The notes beneath the pieces were generated by a model. The model saw only the letters and a program-made list of their open reading frames with translations, ran no database searches and was not told the DNA's origin. From an uncultured Lachnospiraceae bacterium (GTDB lineage Bacteria > Bacillota > Clostridia > Lachnospirales > Lachnospiraceae), in the NCBI GenBank assembly GCA_947165275.1, contig CAMUZQ010000025.1, forward strand, positions 1 to 33,575: 33,575 nt of DNA, given 5' to 3'. The position numbers were made by a program, and so were the translations under genes. This document shows, piece after piece, positions 25,195 to 33,575 of this stretch. Each line of letters starts with the position of its first letter. Position 1 is the first letter of the stretch.

Positions 25195-26082
25195 TCAGCC
25201 GCAGTTTCCGCATCCGCCGTGATGGGTGCTTCCCTCCTGATAAGCAAGGAGTCTCCTGCCTTCCTCGCTCTTATACAGCTTCATGCGCTTCATAGCCGAA
25301 TCAAAGTCCACCTTGAAGCCGTCGAACTCCGGTCCGTCCACACAGGCAAATCTGACCTCATCGCCAACCACCAGCCTGCAGGCCCCGCACATTCCGGTAC
25401 CGTCAACCATGATTGGGTTCATGGAAACTATGGTTGGTATCCCGAGCTCCCTGGTCATCTTCACACAGAATTTCATCATTATCATCGGGCCTATGGATAC
25501 GCATCTGTCATACTTCCTGCCCTCGTTTTTCACAAGATCCTCGATTACAGCTGTGACCATGCCATGTCTTTTATAGGATCCGTCGTCAGTGGTCACAAAA
25601 ACATGCTCCTCACCTACCGCATCTATCATCTCCTGCTCCATTATGAGAGTATCATGATTTCTGGTGCCGATGATGACGTCCACATCCACCCCGTGCTCCT
25701 TAAGCCATTTTGCCTGCGGATAAACCGGGGCAGTCCCCAGACCTCCGCCGACAAGAAGATAATGTCTTTTTCTGACCTCTTCTATAGGCTCATTTACATA
25801 TTCCGCAGGATTCCCAAGCGGACCTACCACATCAATGAAGCTGTCTCCCGCCTTCTTTTCGGCAATCTTGTAGCTGGATTCCCCTATAGTCTGAAAAACT
25901 ATAGTCACAGTCTCCTTTTCCCTGTCATAATCACATATGGTAAGAGCTATCCTCTCGCTCTCCTCATCCGCCCTTACGATCAGAAACTGTCCGGGCTCAC
26001 AGGCATGGGCCACATTAGGCGCTTCAACCACCATCTTGTAGGTTTTGTCAGCCAAAACCTCCGCTTCCAGAATCTTAAACAT
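25195..26082 (-). CDS. nfnA: NADH-dependent ferredoxin:NADP oxidoreductase, small subunit NfnA
   Basis: A 295-residue ferredoxin-NADP-reductase-like subunit: an FAD beta-barrel at about 1-100, the NAD-binding domain with GGGLGTAPVYP at 112-122, and a C-terminal [2Fe-2S] site. The cluster motif reads D227-x4-C232-x2-C235-x11-C247, with aspartate in place of the first cysteine of PyrK. One Asp plus three Cys ligands is what the solved Nfn structures show, so this separates it from dihydroorotate dehydrogenase PyrK. It works with NfnB, encoded next. The C-terminal tail STHHGGCGNCG adds two cysteines and two histidines beyond the core. A GAGGAGG site precedes the ATG. Confidence 0.93.
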   Translation of the reverse strand: MFKILEAEVLADKTYKMVVEAPNVAHACEPGQFLIVRADEESERIALTICDYDREKETVTIVFQTIGESSYKIAEKKAGDSFIDVVGPLGNPAEYVNEPIEEVRKRHYLLVGGGLGTAPVYPQAKWLKEHGVDVDVIIGTRNHDTLIMEQEMIDAVGEEHVFVTTDDGSYKRHGMVTAVIEDLVKNEGRKYDRCVSIGPMIMMKFCVKMTRELGIPTIVSMNPIMVDGTGMCGACRLVVGDEVRFACVDGPEFDGFKVDFDSAMKRMKLYKSEEGRRLLAYQEGSTHHGGCGNCG

Positions 26083-26124
26083 TTAATTCCTCCTCTATAA
26101 AGCGTAATTCTATATCCGGTTTAC
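26083..26124 (-). promoter_or_regulatory. nfnA leader element, near-copy of the nfnB leader
   Basis: Reading toward the nfnA ATG: GTAAACCG, GATATAGAA, six variable bases, TTTATAGAGGAGG. It pairs with the matching element before nfnB. I find no convincing -35/-10 pair at conserved spacing around it. The remaining 14 bases to the aspartokinase stop hold nothing recognisable. Confidence 0.6.
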
Positions 26125-26138
26125 TCTGTGAATAAATA

Positions 26139-27458
26139 CTACAGTCTTGCCAAAACAAATATATTATAGATAGCCCTTATGGCATTTTCAAAATCCTCAT
26201 TCTTTACGCCTATGATGATATTCAGCTCAGACGACCCCTGATCTATCATCTTCACGTTTACATTGGCATGGGCAAGAGCCGAAAAGATCCTTCCCGAGGT
26301 ACCCTTTGAGGATTTCATTCCCCTTCCGACGACAGCTATCAGCGCAAGATCAGATTCGATATCTATGCTGTCAGGGTGGGTAAGCCGGTTCAGCTCGGAA
26401 ACAACGCTCTGCTCCTTTTCGATGAATTCATCCTGATGAACGATTATCGTCATGGTATCTATGCCTGATGGCATATGCTCGAAGGATATTTCATTATCCT
26501 CAAATGCCTGCAGCACACGTCTCCCGAAGCCGACCTCGGAATTCATCTTGTCCTTCTCGATATTAACCGAACAGAAGCCCTTCTTTCCTGCTATGCCGGT
26601 TATCGTGAACTTCGATTTCTGTCCCGTGCTCTGTACTATCCAGGACCCCTTATCCTTTGGCCTGTTTGTATTCCTGATGTTGATGGGGATACCCTCTCTT
26701 CTTACAGGGAAGATGGCGTCCTCATGGAGCACTGAAGCCCCCATATATGCCAGCTCCCGAAGCTCGGTATAGGTTATCATCTCTATGGTTTCCGGATCGG
26801 TTATGATCCTCGGATCCGCAACGAAGAACCCCGAGACATCTGTCCAGTTCTCATACACATCTGCCTTTGCGGATCTCGCCACTATCGAGCCTGTGATATC
26901 GGAACCTCCCCTTGAAAAGGTCTTTATCCTGCCGTCAGCATATGAACCGTAAAACCCCGGTATGACAGCTCTTTCTATCCCCTCGAGCCTGTCGTGGAGA
27001 ACCTTGTATGTCTTTGTGGAATCAAAGGTTCCGTCTTCATTGAAGAAGATCACCTCTGCAGCATCGACAAAGGTATACTGCAGGTATTCTGCAAGCAGTA
27101 TGCCGTTCAGGTACTCTCCTCTGCTCGCCGCATAGTCTTCACCGCATTTTTTCAGAAAATTTTCTCTGATGGTATTAAATTCCTTATCAAGAGAAATCTT
27201 TAATCCAAGCCCCGAGATTATCCCGTTGTATCTGTCCTCTATCTTTTTGAATACTTCTGAAAAATCCCTGTCCTCTGACGCCAGACCGTAAGCCTCATAC
27301 AGAAGATCCGTTACCTTGCTGTCCTTTTTGTCCCTTTTGCCGGGAGCAGACGGTACCACGTAACGTCTGTCCTTGTCGCTTAATATTATCTCCCTTACCT
27401 TCTCAAACTGCTCCGCTCCCGAAAGAGAGCTTCCCCCGAACTTGACTACTTTTTTCAT
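26139..27458 (-). CDS. Aspartate kinase (monofunctional, two ACT domains)
   Basis: Aspartokinase makes aspartyl phosphate, the entry to lysine, threonine, methionine and diaminopimelate. The 439-residue protein opens with KFGGSS at 6-11, has ASRGE at 111-115 and SRGGSD at 182-187, then the ATP region with NWTDVSGFFVADPR. Two ACT domains fill about 300-439 (SVNIEKDKMNSEVGFGRRVL and IAVVGRGMKSSKGTSGRIFSAL), so feedback inhibition by an end-product is expected, though which one cannot be read. There is no homoserine dehydrogenase fusion. No lysine riboswitch fits in the 15 bases before it. The ATG has GAGGAG upstream at a slightly long spacing. Confidence 0.95.
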   Translation of the reverse strand: MKKVVKFGGSSLSGAEQFEKVREIILSDKDRRYVVPSAPGKRDKKDSKVTDLLYEAYGLASEDRDFSEVFKKIEDRYNGIISGLGLKISLDKEFNTIRENFLKKCGEDYAASRGEYLNGILLAEYLQYTFVDAAEVIFFNEDGTFDSTKTYKVLHDRLEGIERAVIPGFYGSYADGRIKTFSRGGSDITGSIVARSAKADVYENWTDVSGFFVADPRIITDPETIEMITYTELRELAYMGASVLHEDAIFPVRREGIPINIRNTNRPKDKGSWIVQSTGQKSKFTITGIAGKKGFCSVNIEKDKMNSEVGFGRRVLQAFEDNEISFEHMPSGIDTMTIIVHQDEFIEKEQSVVSELNRLTHPDSIDIESDLALIAVVGRGMKSSKGTSGRIFSALAHANVNVKMIDQGSSELNIIIGVKNEDFENAIRAIYNIFVLARL

Positions 27459-27473
27459 AAAAACTGAAGCTCC

Positions 27474-28043
27474 TCAAATAAACTCTATCCTGTCTTTGGA
27501 CATCGATCCTATTCGTGCCAGAGAATAAACCTTAAATCCGGCATCCTCGATCTTTTCCCTGCCGGGCTGAAATGCCTTCTCTATAAGGATGCCGACGCCG
27601 GCCACTGTCGCATGCGCCATCCTGAGAAGTCTCACGGCTGCCGTGACAGCCTCACCGTTTGCGAGAAAATCATCTATGATGAGAACATGGTCGTTTTCGC
27701 TTATCACATCCTTTGACAGTGTCAGCTCGTAATTTGTCCCCTTGGTAAAGGAGGTGACCATGGTCTGAAACAGATTGTCGTTCAAGACCTTTGAAGGCTG
27801 CTTTTTAAGTATCACAAGAGGAACTCCCATCTCAGATGCCGTAAAAAGCGCCGGCGAGATGCCGGAACTCTCTATCGTGACCACCTTTGTAATCCCGTCC
27901 CCCCTGAAATGCGCTGCGAAATCCTCTGCGCATTTTGCCATAAGCTTCGGATCGACCTGATGGTTGATAAAGGTATCAACCCTGATTATATCCTCATTGA
28001 CAGCTCTGCCTTCCTTTAATATCCTTTCTTCCAGAAGTCTCAT
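27474..28043 (-). CDS. xpt: Xanthine phosphoribosyltransferase
   Basis: Xpt salvages xanthine to XMP using PRPP. From the chosen ATG (28041-28043) it is 189 residues, beginning MRLLEERILKEG, the normal opening of the family. The frame could begin five codons earlier at a TTG, but the AAAGGA ribosome site lies within that extension and points to the ATG. Specific motifs are FINHQVDP, the ESSGISPA segment and the PRPP loop VLIIDDFLANGEA. Homologues in Bacillus sit behind a purine riboswitch with pbuX; here there is no space for one and no permease follows, so control must come from elsewhere in the transcript. Confidence 0.94.
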   Translation of the reverse strand: MRLLEERILKEGRAVNEDIIRVDTFINHQVDPKLMAKCAEDFAAHFRGDGITKVVTIESSGISPALFTASEMGVPLVILKKQPSKVLNDNLFQTMVTSFTKGTNYELTLSKDVISENDHVLIIDDFLANGEAVTAAVRLLRMAHATVAGVGILIEKAFQPGREKIEDAGFKVYSLARIGSMSKDRIEFI

Positions 28044-28054
28044 TTCTTTTCCTT

Positions 28055-29209
28055 TCAAAAAAACATTTCAAAATTATACTGTCCGTTTGAACCCTGCTTT
28101 ACCCTGAAGGTTCCCAGGGTGTCGGCATCAACCGCATAAACCGTCCCTGTTTCCTTTTTTCCGCTTCCCGGCTCCTCATAGCTCTCGGGGATCATGAAAT
28201 ATGTCCTGTTTCCGGAGTTTACCATATAGGTGCACTGATATGTATAAGTTCCCGCAGATCCTGCCACATGTCCGTAAATATCGAGAAGTGCTCCGTCCTT
28301 TATAAGCGTCGCTATGATAAGATTCGCCGCATCAATAGGCGAGCACGGACCCTGGTAAGCAAAATCATATTCCACCCGTGTAGTATCACTTAGGTTTCCT
28401 CTGCTGTCAAGGAATCTGAAGGCATATGTGCTGTGTCCCAGAGGCATGGGGAATTCATTTCTGTATACATCAGAGCTCTCATCCGGCTCTGTCCCGTCAC
28501 TGGTATAATATATTATCCCCGCGAAATGATCCTCCTCTTCCTCTTCTTCTTCCTCCTCTTCCGTTTCTCCCGAAGAGATCTTTGCGGAAATATTCTGGGG
28601 CATATTATACTGCCCCGGCTCAGGCGTTATAACAAGCTCCCCTGTCACCCTGTCTTCGGACACCGTATCCTCAGATACTGTATCCTCTGAAACCGTATCC
28701 TCTGAGACTGATGCCTCCAGAGTCCCCTTGTCCGGGGTCTTTATCTCCTCTGAAGCCTCTGATACAGCCCTGACTCCCGATACGCTTAATACTGTATTAT
28801 CAGATACAACTCTGTCAACTGCTTTTTGCGGGATGAAGGATACATTCCCCAGTCTTTTCGACGTGACAAGCGCTATCACGACCACCAGTACTACAAAAAG
28901 AGCAGCAACTGTCAGAGTCATGACCTTTTCACGGGTCTCGTCCTCTTTTGCGCTCTGCATCTTCAGGTCCGGCACATTTTCCTTTTTGACCATGGGGATC
29001 TCCTTGGTCGTGGAATCTCCGTCGAACTCAACCATGTTCCTTTCGGCTACGTCTATCCTGTTTACGTTTCCGGCAATATCCGATCCTACGCTGTCAAGGT
29101 TTTCCTCAAGACTCGCGTCATAATCCGGTACGATCTGAACTGCATAGCCGCATTTCGGACAATATAGTTTCCCCTCAGGTATTTCACTCCCGCATTCAGG
29201 GCACTGCAT
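28055..29209 (-). CDS. Zinc-ribbon, single-TM protein with chitobiase-like C-terminal domain
   Basis: A 384-residue mosaic of unknown function. An N-terminal zinc ribbon has C3-x2-C6 and C17-x2-C20. An acidic cytoplasmic linker precedes one TM helix at 97-116. Outside the membrane come a Ser/Val/Glu-rich stalk with VSEDT repeats (about 169-188), a run of ten glutamates at 217-226, and a CHB_HEX_C-like beta-sandwich that they interrupt: PEPGQYNMPQNIS before, IIYYTSDGTEPDESSDVY after. A last region of about 100 residues (LIIATLIKDGALLDIYG, YQCTYMVNSG) is unassigned. The topology follows the positive-inside rule (TSKRL after the helix is weakly against it). It may anchor an outer-surface domain while reading a cytoplasmic signal. 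AAGGA nine bases before the ATG supports the start. Confidence 0.8.
   Translation of the reverse strand: MQCPECGSEIPEGKLYCPKCGYAVQIVPDYDASLEENLDSVGSDIAGNVNRIDVAERNMVEFDGDSTTKEIPMVKKENVPDLKMQSAKEDETREKVMTLTVAALFVVLVVVIALVTSKRLGNVSFIPQKAVDRVVSDNTVLSVSGVRAVSEASEEIKTPDKGTLEASVSEDTVSEDTVSEDTVSEDRVTGELVITPEPGQYNMPQNISAKISSGETEEEEEEEEEEDHFAGIIYYTSDGTEPDESSDVYRNEFPMPLGHSTYAFRFLDSRGNLSDTTRVEYDFAYQGPCSPIDAANLIIATLIKDGALLDIYGHVAGSAGTYTYQCTYMVNSGNRTYFMIPESYEEPGSGKKETGTVYAVDADTLGTFRVKQGSNGQYNFEMFF
28532..28561 (-). repeat. Poly-glutamate codon run
   Basis: Ten consecutive GAA/GAG codons in the zinc-ribbon protein gene. Mixed codons make it less slippage-prone than a pure triplet run. Confidence 0.9.
28646..28705 (-). 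repeat. Four 15-base tandem repeats encoding VSEDT
   Basis: Four consecutive in-frame 15-base units, the middle ones differing by one to three bases, plus a decayed copy before them. They encode the extracellular stalk of the zinc-ribbon protein. The copy number could vary between strains without breaking the frame. Confidence 0.9.
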
Positions 29210-29210
29210 T

Positions 29211-30059
29211 TTATCTGTTCCTTGCCGCTGTAAGTACGTTCTTCATCAGCATAGCTATGGTCATGGGTCCCACCCCTCCGGGTACCGGAGTGATAAGAGA
29301 TGCCACAGGCTCCACATCAGCGTAATCCACGTCGCCGCAGAGCTTCCTTCCACCGTTTGTCTCAGGATCCAGCCTGTGTATCCCCACATCTATGACAACA
29401 GCCTGATCCTTCACATAATCATGCGTGATCATCTCCGGCTTTCCTATCGCTACTATGAGTATATCCGCTCTGCGGCATATGTCCTCGATATGCCTTGTTC
29501 TGGAATGAACGACAGTCACTGTGGCATTCTCCCTGAGCATCAGCATGGCCATGGGCTTGCCTACTATATTGGATCTGCCCATGACTACACACTCTTTTCC
29601 GGCTATCTCCACCCCGCTTCTCTTCAAAAGCTCTATAACCCCTGCAGGTGTGCAGGACACAAAGCCCCTGCTTCCTATGCTCAATGCTCCGACCGATCTT
29701 CTTGAAAAGCCGTCCACATCCTTAGCCGGATCTATCGCTTCTATCACGTTATCCTCATTGATATGCTCCGGCAGAGGCAGCTGCACCAGTATCCCGTCTA
29801 CCGTATCATCTTTATTCAGCTTATCTATCAGTCCGATGAGCTCCTCCTCCGGAGTATCCTCCTTAAGCTCATATGAAAGTGACCGGATACCGCAGTATTC
29901 ACAGGCTGTCTTTTTATTTCTGACATATACCTGTGATGCAGGATCCTCCCCGACTATTATGACAGCAAGAGAAGCACTTATGCCTTCCCTGGCTATCTCA
30001 GCCTTTACTTCATCCTTTATTTCCCGGGATATCCGCTTCCCGTCTATGATCTCTGCCAT
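29211..30059 (-). CDS. folD: Bifunctional methylene-THF dehydrogenase/methenyl-THF cyclohydrolase FolD
   Basis: FolD interconverts 5,10-methylene-, methenyl- and 10-formyl-THF, linking formate-THF ligase (next gene upstream in the transcript) to the central folate pool. It is 282 residues from the ATG at 30057-30059. YVRNKKTACE contains the catalytic tyrosine and lysine, followed by DGILVQLPLP, the NADP-region VVMGRSNIVGKPMAMLM and the C-terminal PGGVGPMTIAMLM. The frame could start one codon earlier at TTG, but GAGGG lies eight bases before the ATG. The start shares a base with the stop of fhs (TGATG). Confidence 0.96.
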   Translation of the reverse strand: MAEIIDGKRISREIKDEVKAEIAREGISASLAVIIVGEDPASQVYVRNKKTACEYCGIRSLSYELKEDTPEEELIGLIDKLNKDDTVDGILVQLPLPEHINEDNVIEAIDPAKDVDGFSRRSVGALSIGSRGFVSCTPAGVIELLKRSGVEIAGKECVVMGRSNIVGKPMAMLMLRENATVTVVHSRTRHIEDICRRADILIVAIGKPEMITHDYVKDQAVVIDVGIHRLDPETNGGRKLCGDVDYADVEPVASLITPVPGGVGPMTIAMLMKNVLTAARNR

Positions 30060-31726
30060 CAAAAAAGCCCTCTTATCTTTCCGTTATCATCTACATCAAT
30101 ATCATATGCAGCAGGATGCTTTGAAAGTCCCGGCATCGTCATGATATCTCCCGTAAGCGCCACGACAAAGCCAGCGCCGCGTGAAAGATATACATCTCTC
30201 ACCTTTAAGGTGAAGCCCTCCGGCGCTCCCAGAAGCGTCGGGTCATCCGAGAAGGAATACTGCGTCTTTGCCATGCATACCGGATAATCTCCTCCTGCTT
30301 CCTCTATATTTTTCAGTTCTGCAAGTGCCTTCGACGAAAATTCCACGCCCGAAGCGCCGTAGATCCTGCATGCGACAGTTTCGATCTTTTCTCTCACAGG
30401 CATATCATCGGGATAGAGATATCTGAAATCAGCCCTGTCCTTGGACAGGATATCCAGTATCTTTTCCGCAAGATCAAGAGCTCCCTCTCCGCCCTTTTCC
30501 CAGGCTCTGGAATATGAGAACTCACATCCCTTTTCCCTTGCATACTCCTCGACATATGCTCTTTCCTCTTCCGTATCGGAAACAAAAGCATTGAGAGTCA
30601 CTATCACCGGAAGCCCATAGCCCTTCAGATTATCGATATGCCTTCCGAGATTTGCTATTCCCCTCTTAAGCGCCTCCATATCAGGTCCGGACAGATCCTC
30701 CCTGGATACCCCGCCGTTATATTTCAAGGCTCTTATCGTAGCTACAAGCACCACTGCCGATGGCCTGAGCCCTGCCTTTCTGCACTTGATATCAAAGAAT
30801 TTCTCCGCCCCCAGATCAGCTCCGAAGCCTGCCTCCGTTATAACTATATCAGCCAGCTTGAGCGCCGTCCTGGTGGCGATCACGGAATTACAGCCATGAG
30901 CGATATTTGCGAAGGGTCCTCCGTGTACGATAACCGGTGTATGCTCTATAGTCTGGATCAGATTCGGCTTGACTGCATCCTTCAGGAGGGCCGTCATGGC
31001 GCCTGCCGCCTTTATATCCTCTGCCGTCACCGGCTTTCCGTCCAGATCATAGGCAACGATCATCCGCTCCAGTCTTCTTTTGAGATCCCTGATGTCCGTG
31101 GCAAGACAGAAAACAGCCATTACCTCAGAAGCGACCGTGATGGTGAAATGGTCCTCTCTGACAAAGCCGTCTGCCTTTGAACCCAGTCCCACGACCACAT
31201 TTCTCAATGCACGGTCATTGATATCGAGACATCTTTTCAATACTATCCTTCTTGTATCGATCCTGAGCTCATTTCCCTGCTGGATATGATTGTCGAGCAT
31301 GGCTGCACAGAGATTATTTGCTGAGGTTATGGCATGGAAATCCCCGGTAAAATGAAGATTGAGCTCCTCCATGGGAACAACCTGCGCCATTCCTCCTCCG
31401 GCGGCTCCGCCCTTTATCCCGAAACAGGGTCCCAGCGAAGGCTCCCTGAGAGCTATCACAGCCTTCTTTCCAAGCCTTCCCATAGCCTCGCCTATGCCTA
31501 TGGTCTGGGTGGTCTTCCCCTCTCCGGCCGGAGTGGGATTTATAGCAGTCACAAGCACGAGCTTCCCGTCAGGACGGTCCTTAATGCTTTTTATGAACTC
31601 ATCCGAGATCTTTGCCTTGTATTTTCCGTAAAGTTCAAGATCATCCTCCGATATCCCCAGAGAAGCCGCCACATCGCGGATATGCATCATTTCAGTGCTC
31701 TGCGCGATATCTATATCAGATTTCAT
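30059..31726 (-). CDS. fhs: Formate--tetrahydrofolate ligase
   Basis: The enzyme uses ATP to join formate to THF, giving 10-formyl-THF. The 555-residue length is normal. The nucleotide-binding loop [10 protein letters not shown] is at 64-73, followed by [19 protein letters not shown] and the [14 protein letters not shown] signature. In acetogens it belongs to the methyl branch of CO2 fixation, but the folD neighbour alone does not show that: many Lachnospiraceae use it for purine and serine/glycine metabolism. GGAGG seven bases before the ATG supports the start, and the ATG overlaps the stop of ftsK by four bases. Confidence 0.97.
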   Translation of the reverse strand: MKSDIDIAQSTEMMHIRDVAASLGISEDDLELYGKYKAKISDEFIKSIKDRPDGKLVLVTAINPTPAGEGKTTQTIGIGEAMGRLGKKAVIALREPSLGPCFGIKGGAAGGGMAQVVPMEELNLHFTGDFHAITSANNLCAAMLDNHIQQGNELRIDTRRIVLKRCLDINDRALRNVVVGLGSKADGFVREDHFTITVASEVMAVFCLATDIRDLKRRLERMIVAYDLDGKPVTAEDIKAAGAMTALLKDAVKPNLIQTIEHTPVIVHGGPFANIAHGCNSVIATRTALKLADIVITEAGFGADLGAEKFFDIKCRKAGLRPSAVVLVATIRALKYNGGVSREDLSGPDMEALKRGIANLGRHIDNLKGYGLPVIVTLNAFVSDTEEERAYVEEYAREKGCEFSYSRAWEKGGEGALDLAEKILDILSKDRADFRYLYPDDMPVREKIETVACRIYGASGVEFSSKALAELKNIEEAGGDYPVCMAKTQYSFSDDPTLLGAPEGFTLKVRDVYLSRGAGFVVALTGDIMTMPGLSKHPAAYDIDVDDNGKIRGLF

Positions 31727-33575
31727 ACATGTTCCTCCTTATATACTTCAAACTGCTCGGGCGTCATGATGATCCTTCTTCCCTTTGTTCCCATTTCATC
31801 TCCTACGATCCCCTCCTCTGACAGCTGATCCATTATCCTGGCTGCCCGGTTGAAGCCCAGCCGGAACTTCCTTTGAAGCAGACCTATGGAAACGGTTTCC
31901 TTATCCAGATTTACTGCAAATTCGGCTGCCTGCATAAAGATCTCATCTCCGTCATCACCTGAAGCTGATGAGGACTGTGCCGATCCCCTTGAGGATCCCT
32001 TGGAGCCTCCTCCTGAAGCAGCTGCGGCATTTATGGCATCGGTTATGTCCTGTGCGTTGTCATCATCCTTCTTCTGCGCTCTGATAAACTCCGCTACCGC
32101 CTCCACCTCTTCATCCGAAACAAAGGCTCCCTGTACTCTCGAAGGCTTAGGAGCACCCACAGGATAAAAGAGCATGTCTCCCTTGCCGAGAAGCTTCTCT
32201 GCGCCCACCATGTCAAGTATGGTCCTCGAATCGGTCCCGCTTGTTACAGTGAATGCCACACGGCTCGGCATGTTGGCCTTTATAAGTCCTGTGATAACAT
32301 CCACCGAGGGTCTCTGGGTCGCAATGATCAGATGCATGCCTGCTGCCCTTGCCTTCTGTGCAAGACGGACTATGGCGGTTTCCACATCGCTTTTCGCCGT
32401 CATCATAAGATCTGCAAGCTCATCAACTATGATGACTATCTGCGGCAGGGGCGGGAGTCCCTCCCTGGCTGCCCATGCGTTGTATCCCTTAAGATCCCTC
32501 ACGGCGTGCTCGGCAAACTCTCCGTATCTCCGGTCCATCTCGACCACACTCCAGTTCAGCGCACCGGCTGCCTTCTGGGGATCTGTCACTACAGGTGTCA
32601 TAAGATGCGGTATGCCGTTATATATAGAAAGCTCCACTATCTTCGGATCTATCATCATGAGCTTTACGTCCTTCGGACTTGCCTTGTACAGGATGCTCAT
32701 GATTATGGTATTTATACAGACCGACTTTCCTGCGCCTGTAGCTCCGGCTATCAGAACATGGGGCATCTTTGCTATATCGAATATGACCGGCTTTCCGCCT
32801 ATATCCTTACCCACCGCAAAGGATATCTTTGACTTTGCGCTCTTAAACTCCTCGGATTCTATAAGCTCCCTCAGCATTACAGGAGTATTCTCTGCATTGG
32901 GAACCTCTATCCCTATGGCGCTCTTGCCCGGTATCGGAGCCTCTATCCTGATGCTCTCCGCCGCAAGGGCCAGCTTGATATCATCAGTCAGGCTCACTAT
33001 CTTAGAGACCTTTACTCCCGGCTCCGGGAGCATCTCATATCTGGTAACCGTAGGCCCCTGGCTTACATCAGTCATGGTGACGTTCACACCGAAGCTTGCA
33101 AGAGTATCCTTGAGCTTCTTTGAGATCTCCATCTGCTCCTTCTTTGCACTGCCCGTGATCCTCGGTCCCATTTTGAGCAGATTTACAGGAGGAAGAACAT
33201 AATCCAAAACCTCATCATCCTGTATCACCACTCCGTCGGGTATGGCAGATGATGCGACCTTACGCTTTACAGGATTCCTGACTGAAGAGGCCGCCTCACT
33301 ATGACGCTCGTGAACCTGCTCTGTTTTCCTGACAGGCTCAGGCCCGTTATAAGGCTCAGGCTCAGGCTCCGGCTCCGTATATGATGCCGGCTCCGGTTCT
33401 GTATACGCAGCAGTCTCCGGATATGGTTCAGGCTCCGGTTCTGTATATGCTGCCGGCTCCGGATATGACTCAGGCTCCGGTTCTGTATATGCTGCCGGCT
33501 CCGGATATGGTTCAGGTTCAGGCTCCGGCTCAGGTTCCCAATGTGCTGCAGGATATGGCCAGGGCCAGGGCTCTG
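31723..33575 (-). CDS. DNA translocase FtsK/SpoIIIE (N-terminus beyond window)
   Basis: The last 617 or so codons of a double-stranded-DNA pump that clears the chromosome from the division or sporulation septum. The open frame continues to the right edge, so the membrane domain is not visible. Present, in order: a Pro/Glu/Tyr-rich linker with tandem repeats to about 33300, the alpha/beta motor with Walker A GATGAGKS, Walker [13 protein letters not shown] and [12 protein letters not shown], and a winged-helix gamma domain ([24 protein letters not shown]) that would read orienting DNA sequences. A Ser/Gly-rich insert ([20 protein letters not shown]) separates motor and gamma domain. An internal ATG at 33231 is not the real start, since coding clearly extends upstream. 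FtsK versus SpoIIIE naming cannot be settled here. Confidence 0.95.
   Translation of the reverse strand, partial: EPWPWPYPAAHWEPEPEPEPEPYPEPAAYTEPEPESYPEPAAYTEPEPEPYPETAAYTEPEPASYTEPEPEPEPYNGPEPVRKTEQVHERHSEAASSVRNPVKRKVASSAIPDGVVIQDDEVLDYVLPPVNLLKMGPRITGSAKKEQMEISKKLKDTLASFGVNVTMTDVSQGPTVTRYEMLPEPGVKVSKIVSLTDDIKLALAAESIRIEAPIPGKSAIGIEVPNAENTPVMLRELIESEEFKSAKSKISFAVGKDIGGKPVIFDIAKMPHVLIAGATGAGKSVCINTIIMSILYKASPKDVKLMMIDPKIVELSIYNGIPHLMTPVVTDPQKAAGALNWSVVEMDRRYGEFAEHAVRDLKGYNAWAAREGLPPLPQIVIIVDELADLMMTAKSDVETAIVRLAQKARAAGMHLIIATQRPSVDVITGLIKANMPSRVAFTVTSGTDSRTILDMVGAEKLLGKGDMLFYPVGAPKPSRVQGAFVSDEEVEAVAEFIRAQKKDDDNAQDITDAINAAAASGGGSKGSSRGSAQSSSASGDDGDEIFMQAAEFAVNLDKETVSIGLLQRKFRLGFNRAARIMDQLSEEGIVGDEMGTKGRRIIMTPEQFEVYKEEHV
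33382..33507 (-). repeat. Three 42-base tandem repeats in the FtsK linker
   Basis: Units at 33466-33507, 33424-33465 and 33382-33423 encode [28 protein letters not shown] and [14 protein letters not shown]. Partial, more decayed copies (Pro-Glu dipeptides) flank them on both sides, up to the window edge. All are in frame, so they extend a disordered linker without changing the motor. Confidence 0.9.

Noticed and set aside
25105-26100. A 331-codon open frame on the plus strand opposite nfnA
   Set aside because: It mirrors nfnA almost exactly, has no recognisable domain and no ribosome site, and the minus strand carries clear Nfn motifs. It is an antisense shadow.
26083-26138. Sigma-A promoter in front of nfnA
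   Set aside because: TATAGA-like hexamers are present, but no -35 hexamer lies at 16-18 bases. The conserved blocks are better described as a leader element of unknown role.
28044-28054. Purine riboswitch expected before xpt
   Set aside because: Only 11 bases separate xpt from the upstream coding sequence, and no aptamer core is visible.
32174-33202. A 342-codon open frame on the plus strand opposite ftsK
   Set aside because: The minus strand carries the complete FtsK motor. The plus-strand product has only low-complexity Ser/Ile-rich sequence typical of a shadow frame.
33382-33507. Regularly spaced repeats considered as a CRISPR array or as mobile-element ends
   Set aside because: They are direct tandem repeats without unique spacers, in frame with FtsK, and encode a protein linker.

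Overview
The window reads as a housekeeping stretch of a Gram-positive anaerobe in the Clostridia, most likely a motile member of the Lachnospiraceae. The basis is: the radC-mreB junction, the mutS-mutL-miaA-methionine gamma-lyase-like order, an electron-bifurcating Nfn pair, formate-THF ligase plus FolD, SpoIIIE-type FtsK, PhoH/YbeY with a PgpH relative between them, a YerB-type DUF3048 lipoprotein and one chemotaxis receptor. All 27 genes lie on the minus strand, so transcription runs from high to low coordinates. Neighbours are tightly packed, with many ATGA or TGATG overlaps. No gene-free stretch exceeds about 180 bases, and I see no tRNA, rRNA, IS, phage, CRISPR array or riboswitch.

Reading with transcription: (1) 33575-28055 holds the C-terminal part of FtsK/SpoIIIE with a repetitive Pro/Glu linker, then the folate one-carbon pair fhs-folD, then a one-TM zinc-ribbon protein with a chitobiase-like outer domain. 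(2) 28043-23251 holds xpt, aspartokinase, the two subunits of NADH-dependent ferredoxin:NADP oxidoreductase (nfnA, nfnB), each preceded by a very similar leader, and a small unknown membrane protein. (3) 23254-18693 holds rlmH, pyrimidine-nucleoside phosphorylase, phoH, a PgpH-like membrane protein whose HD domain has lost its metal-binding residues, and ybeY. (4) 18690-12209 holds a DUF3048 lipoprotein, a MOP-superfamily flippase, two flavoproteins of poorly known function, and proB without an adjacent proA. (5) 12219-1 holds 5-formyl-THF cyclo-ligase, miaB, a chemotaxis receptor with an apparent promoter and terminator of its own, then mutS-mutL-miaA, a YnbB-like PLP enzyme, radC and the start of an mreB-type gene.

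The recurring themes are one-carbon/folate metabolism (fhs, folD, cyclo-ligase), tRNA A37 modification (miaA, miaB), mismatch repair (mutS, mutL), ribosome maturation (rlmH, ybeY) and redox balance (nfnAB). No obviously new system is encoded. The best leads are small-scale: a near-consensus promoter that puts the mutS start codon at or within a few bases of the 5' end of its mRNA; the apparently dead c-di-AMP phosphodiesterase homologue that also overlaps phoH by 80 bases; the duplicated nfn leader; and three unrelated proteins carrying in-frame tandem-repeat linkers. Boundaries rest on supplied reading frames plus my own reading of start sites; functions come from remembered family motifs, not searches.
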